A stretch of 64,000 bases of DNA from Dyella sp. OK004 (GCF_900114495.1 NZ_FOZI01000001.1:453469-517468), one strand, 5' to 3'; shown: positions 8,824-17,969, counted from the first letter of the stretch. Notes: generated by a model from the letters alone, not told the origin. A program made the numbers and translations.

Positions 8824-9112
8824 AGAACACTCGATGGCCGCAAGCCACGAGTGGGAGCGCCTCCGGATTTGGCTGGCGCAGACCGAATTTCATAGGCTTT
8901 CTTGGCTCCGCTTGTTACGCCCTTCCTAGCTGCGTCTACGCCTCGCGGTACCTCAAGAACGCGCTGCTACAATCAGCGCGACGTGTCGCGCGATGCCACC
9001 GACGAACTGCCGCGCGATGCGGTTGATCGCTGTGATGCTGGCCTCCATCGGCGTAAAGCGCGACGCAATGATCGCAATCATCACCGCCATGAAGGCGTAG
9101 CGGCGTAAGGCA
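8824..9112. other. Intergenic stretch, no supported gene
   Basis: Nothing convincing is visible between gluconokinase and the ssb terminator. A 45-codon minus-strand ORF (9090 to 8953) is hydrophobic at its start but has no ribosome-binding site and no recognisable family. Confidence 0.5.
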
Positions 9113-9146
9113 AATAAAAATGGCAGGGAGCGGACTCCCTGCCATC
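9113..9146 (-). terminator. Rho-independent terminator of ssb
   Basis: On the minus strand, TGGCAGGGAG pairs with CTCCCTGCCA around a 4-base loop, followed by TTTTTATTT. The stem is 9121-9144 and starts 26 bases after the ssb stop codon. Confidence 0.85.
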
Positions 9147-9171
9147 GTCATATTCTGCGTGAGGCTTCGGC

Positions 9172-9717
9172 TCAGAACGGAATATCGTCATCGTCGAAGC
9201 TGCTGCTCTCAACCGGCGGCGGAGTGGACTGACGCTGGTTGTTGCCGTAGTCGTTGCCGCCGCGCTGGTTGCCGTAATCGCCACCGCTGCGCTGCTGGCC
9301 GCCACTGCTGCCCTGGCGCTGACCGCCGCCCTGCGCGCGCTGATAGCCACTGCCACCACCGCCACCCGAACCGCCGCCTTCGCCACCGCCGAGCATCTGC
9401 ATTTCATTGCCGATGATGTCGGTGGTGTAGCGCTCGACGCCATCCTTGTCGGTGTACTTGCTGGTGCGCAGCGAGCCTTCGATGTAGACCTGACGGCCCT
9501 TCTTCAGATATTCGCCGGCGATTTCGCCGAGCTTGCCGAACAGCACCACGCGATGCCACTCGGTGCGGTCCTGCTTTTCGCCGGTCTGCTTGTCGGTCCA
9601 CTGCTCGGAGGTGGCGATGCGCAGGTTGGTGATCGCGGTGCCGCTGCCGGTGTAGCGGGTTTCCGGGTCTGCGCCGAGGTTGCCGACGATAATGACTTTG
9701 TTGATGCCGCGTGCCAT
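9172..9717 (-). CDS. ssb: Single-stranded DNA-binding protein
   Basis: The 181-residue protein has an N-terminal OB-fold of about 110 residues starting [15 protein letters not shown] and carrying LRIATSEQW and [15 protein letters not shown] long Gly/Gln/Ser-rich linker follows, and the acidic tip DDDDIPF recruits replication and repair partners. Layout and length fit gammaproteobacterial SSB. It is followed by a strong terminator and preceded by the DedA-rhodanese gene on the same strand at a distance of about 100 bases. Confidence 0.97.
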   Translation of the reverse strand: MARGINKVIIVGNLGADPETRYTGSGTAITNLRIATSEQWTDKQTGEKQDRTEWHRVVLFGKLGEIAGEYLKKGRQVYIEGSLRTSKYTDKDGVERYTTDIIGNEMQMLGGGEGGGSGGGGGSGYQRAQGGGQRQGSSGGQQRSGGDYGNQRGGNDYGNNQRQSTPPPVESSSFDDDDIPF

Positions 9718-9822
9718 GAATGTGTTTCCCGTGGTTGCCGGCCGTACGTGAGGGGTAATTACGGCTGGGGTTGTTGGTGGCTGGCTATCATACCGGCCGA
9801 CCCTCCCAAACGCAGGGGGCTC

Positions 9823-10812
9823 TCAGGCCGCGTTTTGCGTGGGCAGGTTGCCGCCCAGAGTGTCGGTGTCTACCGGGGCCAGGCGGTGAATGGTGTAGCC
9901 CGCGGCTTCCCACGCATCCAGCCCACCAAGCAATGGCCGCACGCGGCGGTAGCCCTGCTCCATCAGGCGCTTGGCGGCCATCGCGGCCGAGGCTTCGTTG
10001 GGGCAGTTGCAGTAGATGATCAGCTCGGCCTCGAGCGGCACACCCTGCAAGGTGAGGTCGATGCTGCCGAGATCGGACAGCAGTGCGCCGGGGATGATGC
10101 GTGTATCCACCATGCGTGCCGCCTGCGAGCGCACATCCACCAGCACTGGGAGCGGCTCTTTCTCGATCGCCTGGGCCAGCTCGTCCACGGTAATCCGCGC
10201 CATGCGCAGCGATACCAGCAAGCGGCGGCGCTGCCACCATTTGGCCAGGATGTAGAGCGCCAGCAGGCTGCCGACCAGTTCAAGCGCAATGGTGCCGGCG
10301 TTGCCGAGGGCGGCGAGCACCTTGTCGATTTCCGGCGCCAGCACGTAGCCAAGACCCACAGCCACGCCCAACCACAGCAGCGAGCCGAGGCCATCCAGCC
10401 ACAGGAAGGCCGCCGGACGCAGGCCCAGCGCGCCCACCAGCGGAGGCGCCACGGTGGACAGCCCGGGCACGAACTTCGCCACCAGCAGCACTTGCCCGCG
10501 CCAGCGCTGGAAATGCAGCTCGGATTGCTTGACGCAGGAATCGGGCGACAGCGAGACGCGGCAGATGGTGCGCATGACGCCGGAGCCGAAGCGGCGGCCC
10601 GCCCAATACCAAGCCAGGTCGCTGATCAGGCAGGCCAGCAGGGCCACCCCAAGCACGCCGACCAGCGGCAACTGGCCGTTCGCGGCGAGCGCGCCGGCCA
10701 CCACCAACGTGGGCACGGCCGGCACCGGCGCGCCGGCCTGCTCCACCAGCACATTAAGGAAGACCAGGATCAGCCCGTATTGGGCCAGCAGAGCAATGAT
10801 TTCATGAGCCAT
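9823..10812 (-). CDS. DedA-family membrane protein fused to a rhodanese domain
   Basis: The 329-residue protein joins two parts. Residues 1 to about 200 are a DedA/SNARE-associated membrane domain with several membrane segments, including VPVPAVPTLVVAGALA-like and FVPGLSTVAPPLVGALG sequences. DedA proteins act in undecaprenyl-phosphate or lipid recycling. Residues from about 205 to 315 form a rhodanese fold (VLVDVRSQAA, LIIYCNCPNEASAAMAAKRL), with a cysteine at the usual active-site position. The cytosolic domain may use sulfane sulfur or act as a sensor; its partner is unknown. It lies 81 bases downstream of the MFS gene on the same strand and probably shares its transcript. Confidence 0.85.
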   Translation of the reverse strand: MAHEIIALLAQYGLILVFLNVLVEQAGAPVPAVPTLVVAGALAANGQLPLVGVLGVALLACLISDLAWYWAGRRFGSGVMRTICRVSLSPDSCVKQSELHFQRWRGQVLLVAKFVPGLSTVAPPLVGALGLRPAAFLWLDGLGSLLWLGVAVGLGYVLAPEIDKVLAALGNAGTIALELVGSLLALYILAKWWQRRRLLVSLRMARITVDELAQAIEKEPLPVLVDVRSQAARMVDTRIIPGALLSDLGSIDLTLQGVPLEAELIIYCNCPNEASAAMAAKRLMEQGYRRVRPLLGGLDAWEAAGYTIHRLAPVDTDTLGGNLPTQNAA

Positions 10813-10893
10813 CGGAACGTAACCCCGGCATCCGGCGCCGCACCGTCTAGGAGGCTCATGATTGGGTCGGACCCGGGGGTTTGCAAACGCTTT

Positions 10894-12108
10894 TTATGAA
10901 GTTGCTTCGGCCGTCACATGGGCCGTGACGTGCGTCACCGCCATGCGCCGGGCGCCCGCCAGAACCAGTGGCAGCCACACCAGGGTCAGCGCCGCCGCGC
11001 ACACAAAAACGCCGCCCGTGCCCAGCTTGCCCAGCGCGATACCGCCGATGGCGCCTCCGATGAAGGCACCCATGAACTGGCTGGTGGAATAGGCGCCCAT
11101 CGCCGCGCCGCGCAGGGCGGCCGGCGCCAGCCGGGAGACCAAGCTGGGCAAAGCGGCTTCGAGCAGATTGAAGGCGGAAAAGAACACGGCCGCCATCGCG
11201 CCCAACACGGCGATGTGTTCGCCGGAGAATGCAAAGCCGAGCAGCGACAGGCCGATGGCGACCACGCAGATCGCCACGATGCGCAGGCTTTGCGCCACCT
11301 CGCGCATGCGATGCATGCAGGCGCCCATCACGAAAGCCGCGATGGTCATCACCGGCAGATACAACTCCCAGTGGCGGTTCACCGGCAGGTGCAGTTTGTC
11401 CGCCAACAGCAGCGGCAGCCCGACGAAGCTGGCGGTAAGCAAGGCATGCAGGAAAAACACCGAGCCGTTCAACACCAGCATGCGGCCGTCGCGCAGCATC
11501 GCCAACACGTGGCCGAACGAGGCCGCGGCCGGAGCCTTGCGCCTGGCTGGCGTGGGTACGATCAGCCACAGCAACAACAGCGAAGCCAGGGCCAGGATCG
11601 AGGTAGCGCCGAACAGTCCGGACAGACCGTGCCACGCCTCCAGCGGCGGCCCCAGGATCAGGGCCAGCAAAAAGGCCACGCCAATAGAGATGCCGATGAT
11701 GCCCATCACCTTGCCGCGGTTTTCCTCCGCGGTGAGGTCCGCCGCCAGCGCGGTGCCGGCACCGGCTACTGCGCCCATGCCCTGTAGCGCGCGGCCGATG
11801 ACGATGCCGGCCAGCGAGTGCGACAGCGCGGCAACCAGCCCGCCGAACGCGAATACCAGCAAGCCGAGGGTGATCGCCGGCTTGCGGCCGATGCGGTCGG
11901 ACAGTAGCCCCAGCGGGATCTGCAGCAGCACCTGGCCCAGGCCGTAGACGCCCAGCGCCAGCCCGATCATCAGCGGGGTCGCGTCCGGCATCTGCTGCGC
12001 ATACAGCGAAAACACCGGCATGATCAGGAACAGCCCAAACAGGCGCAGGCTGATCACACAGGCCAGGGTCAGCGCGCTGCGCAGTTCGAGGCGGGAGAGT
12101 TTGCTCAC
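10894..12108 (-). CDS. MFS transporter, efflux type
   Basis: The 404-residue protein has about 12 membrane segments and the classic motif A (GLLSDRIGRKPAI) in the loop after helix 2, together with YGLGQVLLQIPLG. It resembles YajR-like drug/metabolite efflux proteins but lacks a C-terminal extra domain. The GTG at 12108 is taken as start because homologous sequence begins SKLSRLELRSALTLA; the longer frame up to 12252 has no family-like residues. A TATAAT sequence on the minus strand (12172-12177) could be its promoter -10 element. Substrate unknown. Confidence 0.82.
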   Translation of the reverse strand: MSKLSRLELRSALTLACVISLRLFGLFLIMPVFSLYAQQMPDATPLMIGLALGVYGLGQVLLQIPLGLLSDRIGRKPAITLGLLVFAFGGLVAALSHSLAGIVIGRALQGMGAVAGAGTALAADLTAEENRGKVMGIIGISIGVAFLLALILGPPLEAWHGLSGLFGATSILALASLLLLWLIVPTPARRKAPAAASFGHVLAMLRDGRMLVLNGSVFFLHALLTASFVGLPLLLADKLHLPVNRHWELYLPVMTIAAFVMGACMHRMREVAQSLRIVAICVVAIGLSLLGFAFSGEHIAVLGAMAAVFFSAFNLLEAALPSLVSRLAPAALRGAAMGAYSTSQFMGAFIGGAIGGIALGKLGTGGVFVCAAALTLVWLPLVLAGARRMAVTHVTAHVTAEATS

Positions 12109-12263
12109 CGGGGAATCACTTGTGGGAAGGAAGCGGCCAGACGCGCCGCTGCGGTGCGCGGCACGCTTTCGATTATACGGATCGCCCATGCTCCGGCCCT
12201 GCGGCCACGCGTCGCGGCCGGCGCCGAAAGCGCCGGTGCGGGAAAACGACATCGCGCTGCCCC

Positions 12264-12269
12264 TATAAT
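12264..12269 (+). promoter_or_regulatory. Possible -10 element for ispB
   Basis: A perfect TATAAT lies 27 bases ahead of the ispB start codon. No good -35 hexamer is seen at 16 to 18 bases upstream, so this is a tentative call. Confidence 0.3.
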
Positions 12270-12296
12270 CGGTCGCTACGAAGCCGCGACACCCCC

Positions 12297-13298
12297 ATGA
12301 CCACGATGCCTGCCGCCGCCATCCGCCCCACCGACTTCAACGCCGTGCGCGCACTGGCTGCTGCCGACATGCAGCGGGTGGACGGCCTGATCCGCCAGCG
12401 CCTCTCCTCCGACGTGGTGCTGATCAACCAGATCGCCGACCACATCATCGCCAGCGGCGGCAAACGCCTGCGCCCGATGCTGCATGTGCTGGCTGCGGGC
12501 GCGGCGGGTTATCAGGGCGAGCAACACATCAAACTGGCGGCGGTGATCGAGTTCATCCACACCTCCACCTTGCTGCACGACGACGTAGTGGACGAGTCAG
12601 ATCTGCGCCGCGGCCGCAAGACCGCCAATGCGCTATGGGGCAACGCTGCCAGCGTGCTGGTGGGCGACTTCCTCTACTCCCGCTCGTTTCAGCTAATGGT
12701 GGAACTGGATGACATGCGCATCATGCGCATCCTCGCCGACACCACCAACACCATCGCCGAGGGCGAAGTGTTGCAGCTGCTGAATATCGGCAATGCCGAT
12801 GTCAACGAAGCCGCTTATCTCGCCGTAATCGAACGCAAGACGGCAGTGCTGTTCGCCGCCGCCACCGAGCTGGGCGGCATCCTCGGTGGGTTGCCGCAGG
12901 ATCAGGTCACCGCGCTGCGCCGCTACGGCATGGAACTGGGCTACGCCTTCCAGATTGCCGACGACCTGCTCGACTATGTGAGCGATGCCGATACTCTGGG
13001 CAAGAACATCGGTGATGACCTCGCCGAAGGCAAACCGACCCTGCCGCTGATCTACGCGCTGCAAAACGCTAGCGCCGAGCAGGCGCAGTCGCTGCGGCAT
13101 GCGATTGAGCATGGCGGGCTGGATTCGCTGGATCGGATCATTGCGGCGATCCGTGATTCGGGTGCGCTGGAGCGTACGCACGAGCGAGCCGTGATGCATG
13201 CTGATGCTGCGCGCACTGCGTTGAAGGTACTGCCGCCGTCCGCCCACCGAGACGCCCTCGCGGCGCTGGCCGATTACTCGGTGGAACGCAAATTCTAG
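12297..13298 (+). CDS. ispB: Octaprenyl diphosphate synthase
   Basis: The 333-residue trans-polyprenyl diphosphate synthase carries both aspartate-rich motifs: LLHDDVVDESDLRRG (first) and DDLLDYVSDADTLGK (second). It also has the GGKRLRPML isoprenoid-binding segment. It makes the side chain of ubiquinone, which links it to the two ubiquinone hydroxylase genes a few kilobases away. The start at 12297 is the first ATG ahead of the conserved region; the longer upstream frame overlaps the divergent MFS promoter. Chain length (C40) is assumed from the family. Confidence 0.93.
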   Translation: MTTMPAAAIRPTDFNAVRALAAADMQRVDGLIRQRLSSDVVLINQIADHIIASGGKRLRPMLHVLAAGAAGYQGEQHIKLAAVIEFIHTSTLLHDDVVDESDLRRGRKTANALWGNAASVLVGDFLYSRSFQLMVELDDMRIMRILADTTNTIAEGEVLQLLNIGNADVNEAAYLAVIERKTAVLFAAATELGGILGGLPQDQVTALRRYGMELGYAFQIADDLLDYVSDADTLGKNIGDDLAEGKPTLPLIYALQNASAEQAQSLRHAIEHGGLDSLDRIIAAIRDSGALERTHERAVMHADAARTALKVLPPSAHRDALAALADYSVERKF

Positions 13299-13338
13299 CT
13301 CCAGGCAGCCCACCTGCCGTCGACGACAAGGACGTACG

Positions 13339-13932
13339 ATGCTCGGCAAATTGCTCTCCTTCGCCAAGGCACCCACGCGGAGTGGTCACGTCACCGCGCA
13401 GCTGAATGCCCGCGTGCAACCGATCCACCGCGGCGAGATATACGAGGATCCGCTGGATGCGTTCCTACGCGAACACAAACTAGGCGAAGTCGACGGCGGG
13501 GGCACCATGCTGACTGAGCATGGCGAGATCGACCATTGCGATGTTGAGATCAACCTGACGGACATCGGTGAAGACAAACTCGCACTACTTGCAAGCACCC
13601 TGAACAATCTGGGCGCTCCCAAAGGCTCGAAGCTGATGCTCGATGAAGGCAAGCGCGAGATACCGATTGGTCGCAACGAGGGCCTGGCGATCTATCTCAA
13701 CGGCACTGACCTGCCCGACGAGGTCTATGCGAACTGCGATTCAAACGCGGTGTACAGCACCTTCGTCGAGCTCCTGGGCGAAGCCGGCGTCATCCAGAGC
13801 TGGTGGCAGGGGCCGACCGAGACAGCGCTGTATCTGTATGGCCCGTCGTTCGAGCAGATGCGTGGATTGGTTGCCGACTTCATGGCGAGCTATCCGCTTT
13901 GCCAGAAGGCTCGCCTGGCGCAGATCGCCTGA
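13339..13932 (+). CDS. Hypothetical protein, 197 residues
   Basis: No family is recognised. The frame starts 40 bases after ispB behind AAGGA and shows normal codon use, so it is probably real. The protein is soluble, without signal peptide or membrane segment, and acidic in its middle part (GEIDHCDVEINLTDIGED). It contains DEVYANCDSNAVYSTFVELL and a C-terminal stretch ALYLYGPSFEQMRGLV. It could be an accessory protein of narrow distribution. It ends 5 bases before a large hairpin and faces the dienelactone hydrolase gene. Confidence 0.6.
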   Translation: MLGKLLSFAKAPTRSGHVTAQLNARVQPIHRGEIYEDPLDAFLREHKLGEVDGGGTMLTEHGEIDHCDVEINLTDIGEDKLALLASTLNNLGAPKGSKLMLDEGKREIPIGRNEGLAIYLNGTDLPDEVYANCDSNAVYSTFVELLGEAGVIQSWWQGPTETALYLYGPSFEQMRGLVADFMASYPLCQKARLAQIA

Positions 13933-13936
13933 AGCG

Positions 13937-13971
13937 GTGGCCCCGGCCGTCCACAGGACGACTGGGGCCAC
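13937..13971. terminator. Hairpin between convergent genes
   Basis: GTGGCCCC (13937-13944) pairs with GGGGCCAC (13964-13971), with an inner GTCC/GGAC pairing. It sits between the stops of the hypothetical gene and the convergent hydrolase gene. The T-run is missing on both sides, so it is a weak terminator candidate. Confidence 0.45.
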
Positions 13972-13976
13972 ACTCG

Positions 13977-14765
13977 TCACGGGGTACCGCTGAAGGCTCC
14001 GTGCAACCAGTCATTCATCAACCGATAGCTACGCTTGGCTGCACGCTCGTCATAAGCGCAGCCTTCCTTATGCTGGTCGGTTTCGGTGAAGCAATGCACC
14101 GCGTTGCCTAGCACGACGAATTCCCAGTCGGCCTTGCTGCCGCGCATCTCGTCCATGAACTTGTCAGCATCGGGCATGGTGCCTTTGTCGTCGGCGCCGT
14201 TCATCACCAGCACGCGCGCTTTGATCTGCTTGGCCAGTTCGGGATTATCGGTTTGCAGAGCACCGTGGAAGGACACTACGGCCGCGACGTCGGCGCCGCT
14301 GCGGGCGAGATCCAATACAGCAGAGCCCCCGAAGCAGAAGCCGATGGCCGCGAGCTTGCTGACGTCGATCGGTGCAGTCTTGGTCTGCGCCTTGAGTTGA
14401 TCCAGCGCGAGGCTGATGCGTTTGCGCATGAGGGCACGGTCGGCGTAGAGCGGCTTGACCGCGGCCATGGCCTGATCGTCGCTGGCCGGGCGGATTTTTT
14501 CGCCGTACATGTCGGTGACCAGGATGACGTAGTCCTTGCCGGCGATGCCTTCAGCCTTGGTCAGCGCGGTGTCGCTGACGCCGTACCAGTTGGGCACCAT
14601 CACCAGACCGGGACGCTTCGCGGTCACCGCGTCGTCGTAGACCAGCACGCTATGGAAGCGCGTGCCGTCCAGGGTCCATTCCACCGGTTTATGCACCATC
14701 TTCGCCTGCGCGGTGAAGGCGGCGCCGGAGAGCAACAGCAGGCAAGCAAGTTGTGCGATACGCAT
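13977..14765 (-). CDS. Exported dienelactone hydrolase family protein
   Basis: The 262-residue alpha/beta hydrolase begins with a signal peptide (MRIAQLACLLLLSGAAFTAQA). The nucleophile elbow is GFCFGGS, with Cys replacing Ser as in dienelactone hydrolases. The Asp of the triad is likely in NGADDKGTMPD and the His in LGNAVHCFTE. Unlike cytoplasmic ClcD enzymes it is exported, so a periplasmic esterase or carboxymethylenebutenolidase-like activity on unknown substrates is more likely than a role in chlorocatechol breakdown. It ends near the convergent hypothetical gene. Confidence 0.85.
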   Translation of the reverse strand: MRIAQLACLLLLSGAAFTAQAKMVHKPVEWTLDGTRFHSVLVYDDAVTAKRPGLVMVPNWYGVSDTALTKAEGIAGKDYVILVTDMYGEKIRPASDDQAMAAVKPLYADRALMRKRISLALDQLKAQTKTAPIDVSKLAAIGFCFGGSAVLDLARSGADVAAVVSFHGALQTDNPELAKQIKARVLVMNGADDKGTMPDADKFMDEMRGSKADWEFVVLGNAVHCFTETDQHKEGCAYDERAAKRSYRLMNDWLHGAFSGTP

Positions 14766-14814
14766 GATCCACCCCTTACGTTGTTGTGACTGAAATGGTT
14801 CTGGTGTGCCCGGC

Positions 14815-16020
14815 TCAGAGTCCGGCGGCGTGCTCCGCCAGACGGCGCTTGATGGGTGACAGGCGATTGAGCAGGCGCACGCCGAGGCCGCGCGCGGCGA
14901 CCAGCGGCGCGGACTGCCAGCTGTAAATGCGTGCCAGCGTGTCGAAGCTCATCGCATCGAGCGTGTCCGCACTGCGGCGACGACGCGCGTAGCGGCGCAA
15001 GACATGTTCGGCGGCGATATCGCGCCCGGCATCGCGCGCGGCGACCAAGGTGTCGCGCAGCTCGGTAACGTCGCGCAAGCCGAGATTCACGCCCTGCCCG
15101 GCCAGCGGATGCACCGCATGCGCGGCATCGCCGAGCAGCACAAAGCGTTCGGCTTGATAGCTTTCGGCCAATTTCAAGCGCAACGGAAAAGCCGCGCGTG
15201 GCGTGGTGGCAGTGATGCGGCCGAGACGGAAATCGCTGGCGACACCCAGCTCAGCGAGGAAGGCTTGATCGTCGAGCGCGAGCACGCGTCTCGCCTCCTC
15301 GTCCGGCAGCGACCACACGATGGAACTGCGGCCATCAGCGAGCGGCAACAACGCCAGCGGACCGGTGGCGATGAAGCGTTGCCAGGCGGTGCCTTCGTGG
15401 GCGCGCTCGGTAGTGACATGCGCCACCACGGCGCGCTGCTCGTAATCGCGGCCGCGCGTCTCGATGCCGGCCAGCTTGCGCAGCGGGGAGCCGGCGCCGT
15501 CCGCGGCCACCAGCAGCTTCGCGGCAAGCAGATCGCCATCGGCCAGTTCGAGCTGGATGCGATCTTCCTGCGCTTCGAAACCGCGCACATCGGCCGGGCA
15601 AAGCCGGCGCACACCGGCGGCCTCGAGTGCCTGCCACAAGCGCCACTGCACCAGATTGTTCTCGACGATGTAGCCGAGCAGCTCGCGTCCTTCGTCGGCC
15701 GCATCGAAATGGATGGCTGCGCCGTTCTCGGCATCCCACACATGCATATGGGCATAAGGGCCGGCGCGGGAATCGCGGATGGACGTCCAGACGCCAAGAT
15801 CATCGAGCAAGGCGATGGAAGATGGGGCCAGACCGACGACGCGCAGATCGACTTCGTCAGTGACGGACCAGGGTGACGGCTCTCGCGCTTCCAGCAGTGT
15901 GGTGGCGAAACCGGCCTTGGCCAGCGCGAGCGCGGCGGCGGCGCCAACCATGCCACCGCCGACGACGGCGACATCGAGCGCAGGGCCGCGCCGGTTGCGA
16001 ACCGTGGACGGCGTGCTCAT
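14815..16020 (-). CDS. UbiH/UbiI-family FAD-dependent monooxygenase (second of pair)
   Basis: The 401-residue flavoprotein hydroxylase starts with a Rossmann dinucleotide motif (VAVVGGGMVGAAAALALAKA). It carries the family motifs VAADGAGSPLRK and LGDAAHAVHPLAGQGVNLGL. It would hydroxylate the aromatic ring of a ubiquinone precursor. The start at 16020 overlaps the stop of the upstream hydroxylase by 4 bases; the much longer open frame upstream lies over that gene and is discarded. By analogy with the ubiH-ubiI order of Escherichia coli it may be UbiI (C5 hydroxylase), but sequence alone does not fix the position hydroxylated. Confidence 0.87.
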   Translation of the reverse strand: MSTPSTVRNRRGPALDVAVVGGGMVGAAAALALAKAGFATTLLEAREPSPWSVTDEVDLRVVGLAPSSIALLDDLGVWTSIRDSRAGPYAHMHVWDAENGAAIHFDAADEGRELLGYIVENNLVQWRLWQALEAAGVRRLCPADVRGFEAQEDRIQLELADGDLLAAKLLVAADGAGSPLRKLAGIETRGRDYEQRAVVAHVTTERAHEGTAWQRFIATGPLALLPLADGRSSIVWSLPDEEARRVLALDDQAFLAELGVASDFRLGRITATTPRAAFPLRLKLAESYQAERFVLLGDAAHAVHPLAGQGVNLGLRDVTELRDTLVAARDAGRDIAAEHVLRRYARRRRSADTLDAMSFDTLARIYSWQSAPLVAARGLGVRLLNRLSPIKRRLAEHAAGL

Positions 16021-17252
16021 GGCAAACGCTCCAATACGGCGCGCGGCGGGTCGCCGCGGAAGCCCATGCCGCGCTTCGCCAGCAGGCGTTGCAGCGGCGG
16101 CACGCGATCGCAGGCAAGCAGGGCGAGCGAGCGCAGCGGCCCCAATAACGGCTGCGGCAGGCAAGCCAATTGGACGAGGCCGTGGCTCATCGTCATGGTG
16201 CCTTCGCGATCCGGCGCGCGACGCGCGGCGTAGCGTTCGAGCAAGTCGGCTGCGCCGGGGTCTTCCGCACTGGCCACCAGCTCGGCCAGGGTCAGTGCAT
16301 CGCGCAGGCCGAGGTTGAAACCCTGGGCGCCGATCGGGTGCACGGTCTGTGCGGCATTGCCGACCAGCACGGCACGCGGGCCGATCAGGCGCTGCGCGGC
16401 GACGCGCTTGATCGCATAGGGATGGCGCTTGCCTGGACGACCAAGACGGCCGAGACGCCAACCGAAGCGCTGCTGTGCCCAGGCGATGAATTGTTCGTCG
16501 TCCATCGCAGCGACGGCGTCGCCCTCTTCCGTCGGTACCGTCACGACCAGACCACAGCGACGCTCCGCCAGCGGAAGCATGGCGACGGGGCCGTTGTCGG
16601 CGAATCGCTCGTAGGCACGGTGGGCATGATCGCGTTCGGGGGTCACGGTGCAGACGAACAAGGTCCGATGGTAATCGTGGGTCTCGGCTTCGATGCCCAG
16701 TTGTTCGCGCACATACGAAGCCGTGCCGTCTGCACCGACCAGCAGTGAGGCATCGACGGCCTGCGTGCCTTCGGCGGTGCGGATCTGTGCGCGCCAGCCA
16801 TCGGCGAGCGGCTCCAGCGCTTCCAGCTTGGCTGGGGCCAGACGCTTCAAATGCCGGCACTCGTCGAGGCGGCGCAGTAGCGCCGCGCCCAACTCGCGAG
16901 CTGGCAGGGTCCAGCCGAGCGCATCGACACCTTCGCGGGCGGCATCCATACGGGCGCTGCCGAAATCGCCGGCGCGGCTGACATGGATGTGCCGGATCGG
17001 CGTGGCCAGTGCGGCGGCATGGCGCCAGATGCCGATGGCATCGAGACCGTTCACCGTGGCGCGGGCCAGGGCCAGGTTGCGTTCGTCGTAACTCGGCTGG
17101 GCATCGACGCGCGGTGCAGCCGCTTCGACCATCACGGCCTCAATGCCTGCAGCGTCGAGCGCGATGGCGAGGCTGGCGCCGACCAGGCCGCCGCCAACGA
17201 TGAGAACCGGCTGCCGGGCGGGTACTCCAGCGGAGGTGGGTGGGGTAGTCAT
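16017..17252 (-). CDS. ubiH: UbiH-type FAD-dependent ubiquinone hydroxylase
   Basis: The 411-residue protein has an N-terminal FAD motif (VLIVGGGLVGASLAIALDAA), the DG motif VGADGTASYVREQL and the C-terminal GNAAQTVHPIGAQGFNLGL. This is the UbiH/Coq6 signature. It acts at the membrane face on polyprenyl phenols in aerobic ubiquinone synthesis. The start at 17252 precedes the Rossmann fold by 15 residues; the frame continues upstream without family residues. It is translationally coupled to a second hydroxylase gene. Confidence 0.85.
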   Translation of the reverse strand: MTTPPTSAGVPARQPVLIVGGGLVGASLAIALDAAGIEAVMVEAAAPRVDAQPSYDERNLALARATVNGLDAIGIWRHAAALATPIRHIHVSRAGDFGSARMDAAREGVDALGWTLPARELGAALLRRLDECRHLKRLAPAKLEALEPLADGWRAQIRTAEGTQAVDASLLVGADGTASYVREQLGIEAETHDYHRTLFVCTVTPERDHAHRAYERFADNGPVAMLPLAERRCGLVVTVPTEEGDAVAAMDDEQFIAWAQQRFGWRLGRLGRPGKRHPYAIKRVAAQRLIGPRAVLVGNAAQTVHPIGAQGFNLGLRDALTLAELVASAEDPGAADLLERYAARRAPDREGTMTMSHGLVQLACLPQPLLGPLRSLALLACDRVPPLQRLLAKRGMGFRGDPPRAVLERLP

Positions 17253-17355
17253 GGGGCCGCATGATACGCGCTGTGGGCGCCCGCCCTCATCAGGGTCGCG
17301 CCCAGTTGGGATAGACTTGCAATCTGCACTTTGCGCAACATATTTGGAGCAAGTC

Positions 17356-17961
17356 ATGGCTACGACGCAAACCCAGCGCCTGGGCATTTTCCTGGCCCTC
17401 GCCCTGGTGATGGCCGCCACCCGCGTGCATCTCTCGCTGTTCCATCACGACGTGTGGGACGCCTCCTGGGGCATCTTCTTCCTCGCGGGCTTCTGGCTGC
17501 GCGGCTCGGTGCGCTGGGCGTTCCCGCTGCTGATGGCCGAGGCGGTGCTGGTCGACTATCTGGTGATCAGCAACCAGGGCATCAATTTCTGGGATCACTA
17601 CTGCGTGTCGGCGGCCTACTGGTTCCTGGTGCCGTCGTATTTCAGCCTGTGGATGGGCGGCAGCTGGATGGCTCGCCAGAAGGCCGGTCTGAACCTGCGC
17701 GGCCTGGGTCTCGCCGCCGTGGCGGTGCTGGCCAGCTTTGCCGCGTGCTACGTGATTTCCAACGGCAGCTTCTACTGGCTGAGCAGCAGCGTGCCGCAGC
17801 CGCGCAGCGTCGCCGCGTGGCTCTCGAACCTGGGTGACTGGTACCTGTTCTTCCTGCAGACGATGGCGCTGTATGTCGCGCTGGGTTTGGTGGTGCATGC
17901 ACTGGTTGTGCAGCTGGGGCGCACGTTGAACGACGCCGACTCGTCCAAGTTGTCGCGCTGA
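17356..17961 (+). CDS. btuM: BtuM-like cobalamin uptake membrane protein
   Basis: The 201-residue protein has about six membrane segments and no soluble domain. Size and topology fit the BtuM family, solitary ECF-type S-components that move vitamin B12 across the inner membrane. The key feature of that family is a cysteine that coordinates cobalt and removes cyanide, followed five residues later by a tyrosine. Here Cys83 and Tyr88 (HYCVSAAY) show that spacing, and H30/H31, D67 and R150 are near other positions I recall as conserved. GGAG precedes the ATG. The gene starts 103 bases from divergent ubiH and ends 8 bases ahead of a cobalamin adenosyltransferase gene, which supports the role. Confidence 0.68.
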   Translation: MATTQTQRLGIFLALALVMAATRVHLSLFHHDVWDASWGIFFLAGFWLRGSVRWAFPLLMAEAVLVDYLVISNQGINFWDHYCVSAAYWFLVPSYFSLWMGGSWMARQKAGLNLRGLGLAAVAVLASFAACYVISNGSFYWLSSSVPQPRSVAAWLSNLGDWYLFFLQTMALYVALGLVVHALVVQLGRTLNDADSSKLSR

Positions 17962-17969
17962 GATAACGC

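Noticed and set aside
8953-9090. 45-codon minus-strand ORF with a hydrophobic start after the ssb terminator
   Set aside because: No ribosome-binding site, located beyond a strong terminator, no recognisable family.
9553-10899. 448-codon plus-strand ORF opposite ssb and the DedA-rhodanese gene
   Set aside because: It spans two well-supported genes on the other strand and has shadow-type composition.
16021-16860. N-terminal extension of the second ubiquinone hydroxylase
   Set aside because: The extra 280 residues lie in another frame of ubiH and are Arg/Pro-rich noise; the FAD motif requires the start at 16020.
17253-17355. Cobalamin riboswitch before the BtuM-like gene
   Set aside because: The gap is only 103 bases and shared with divergent ubiH; no B12-box-like block was seen.
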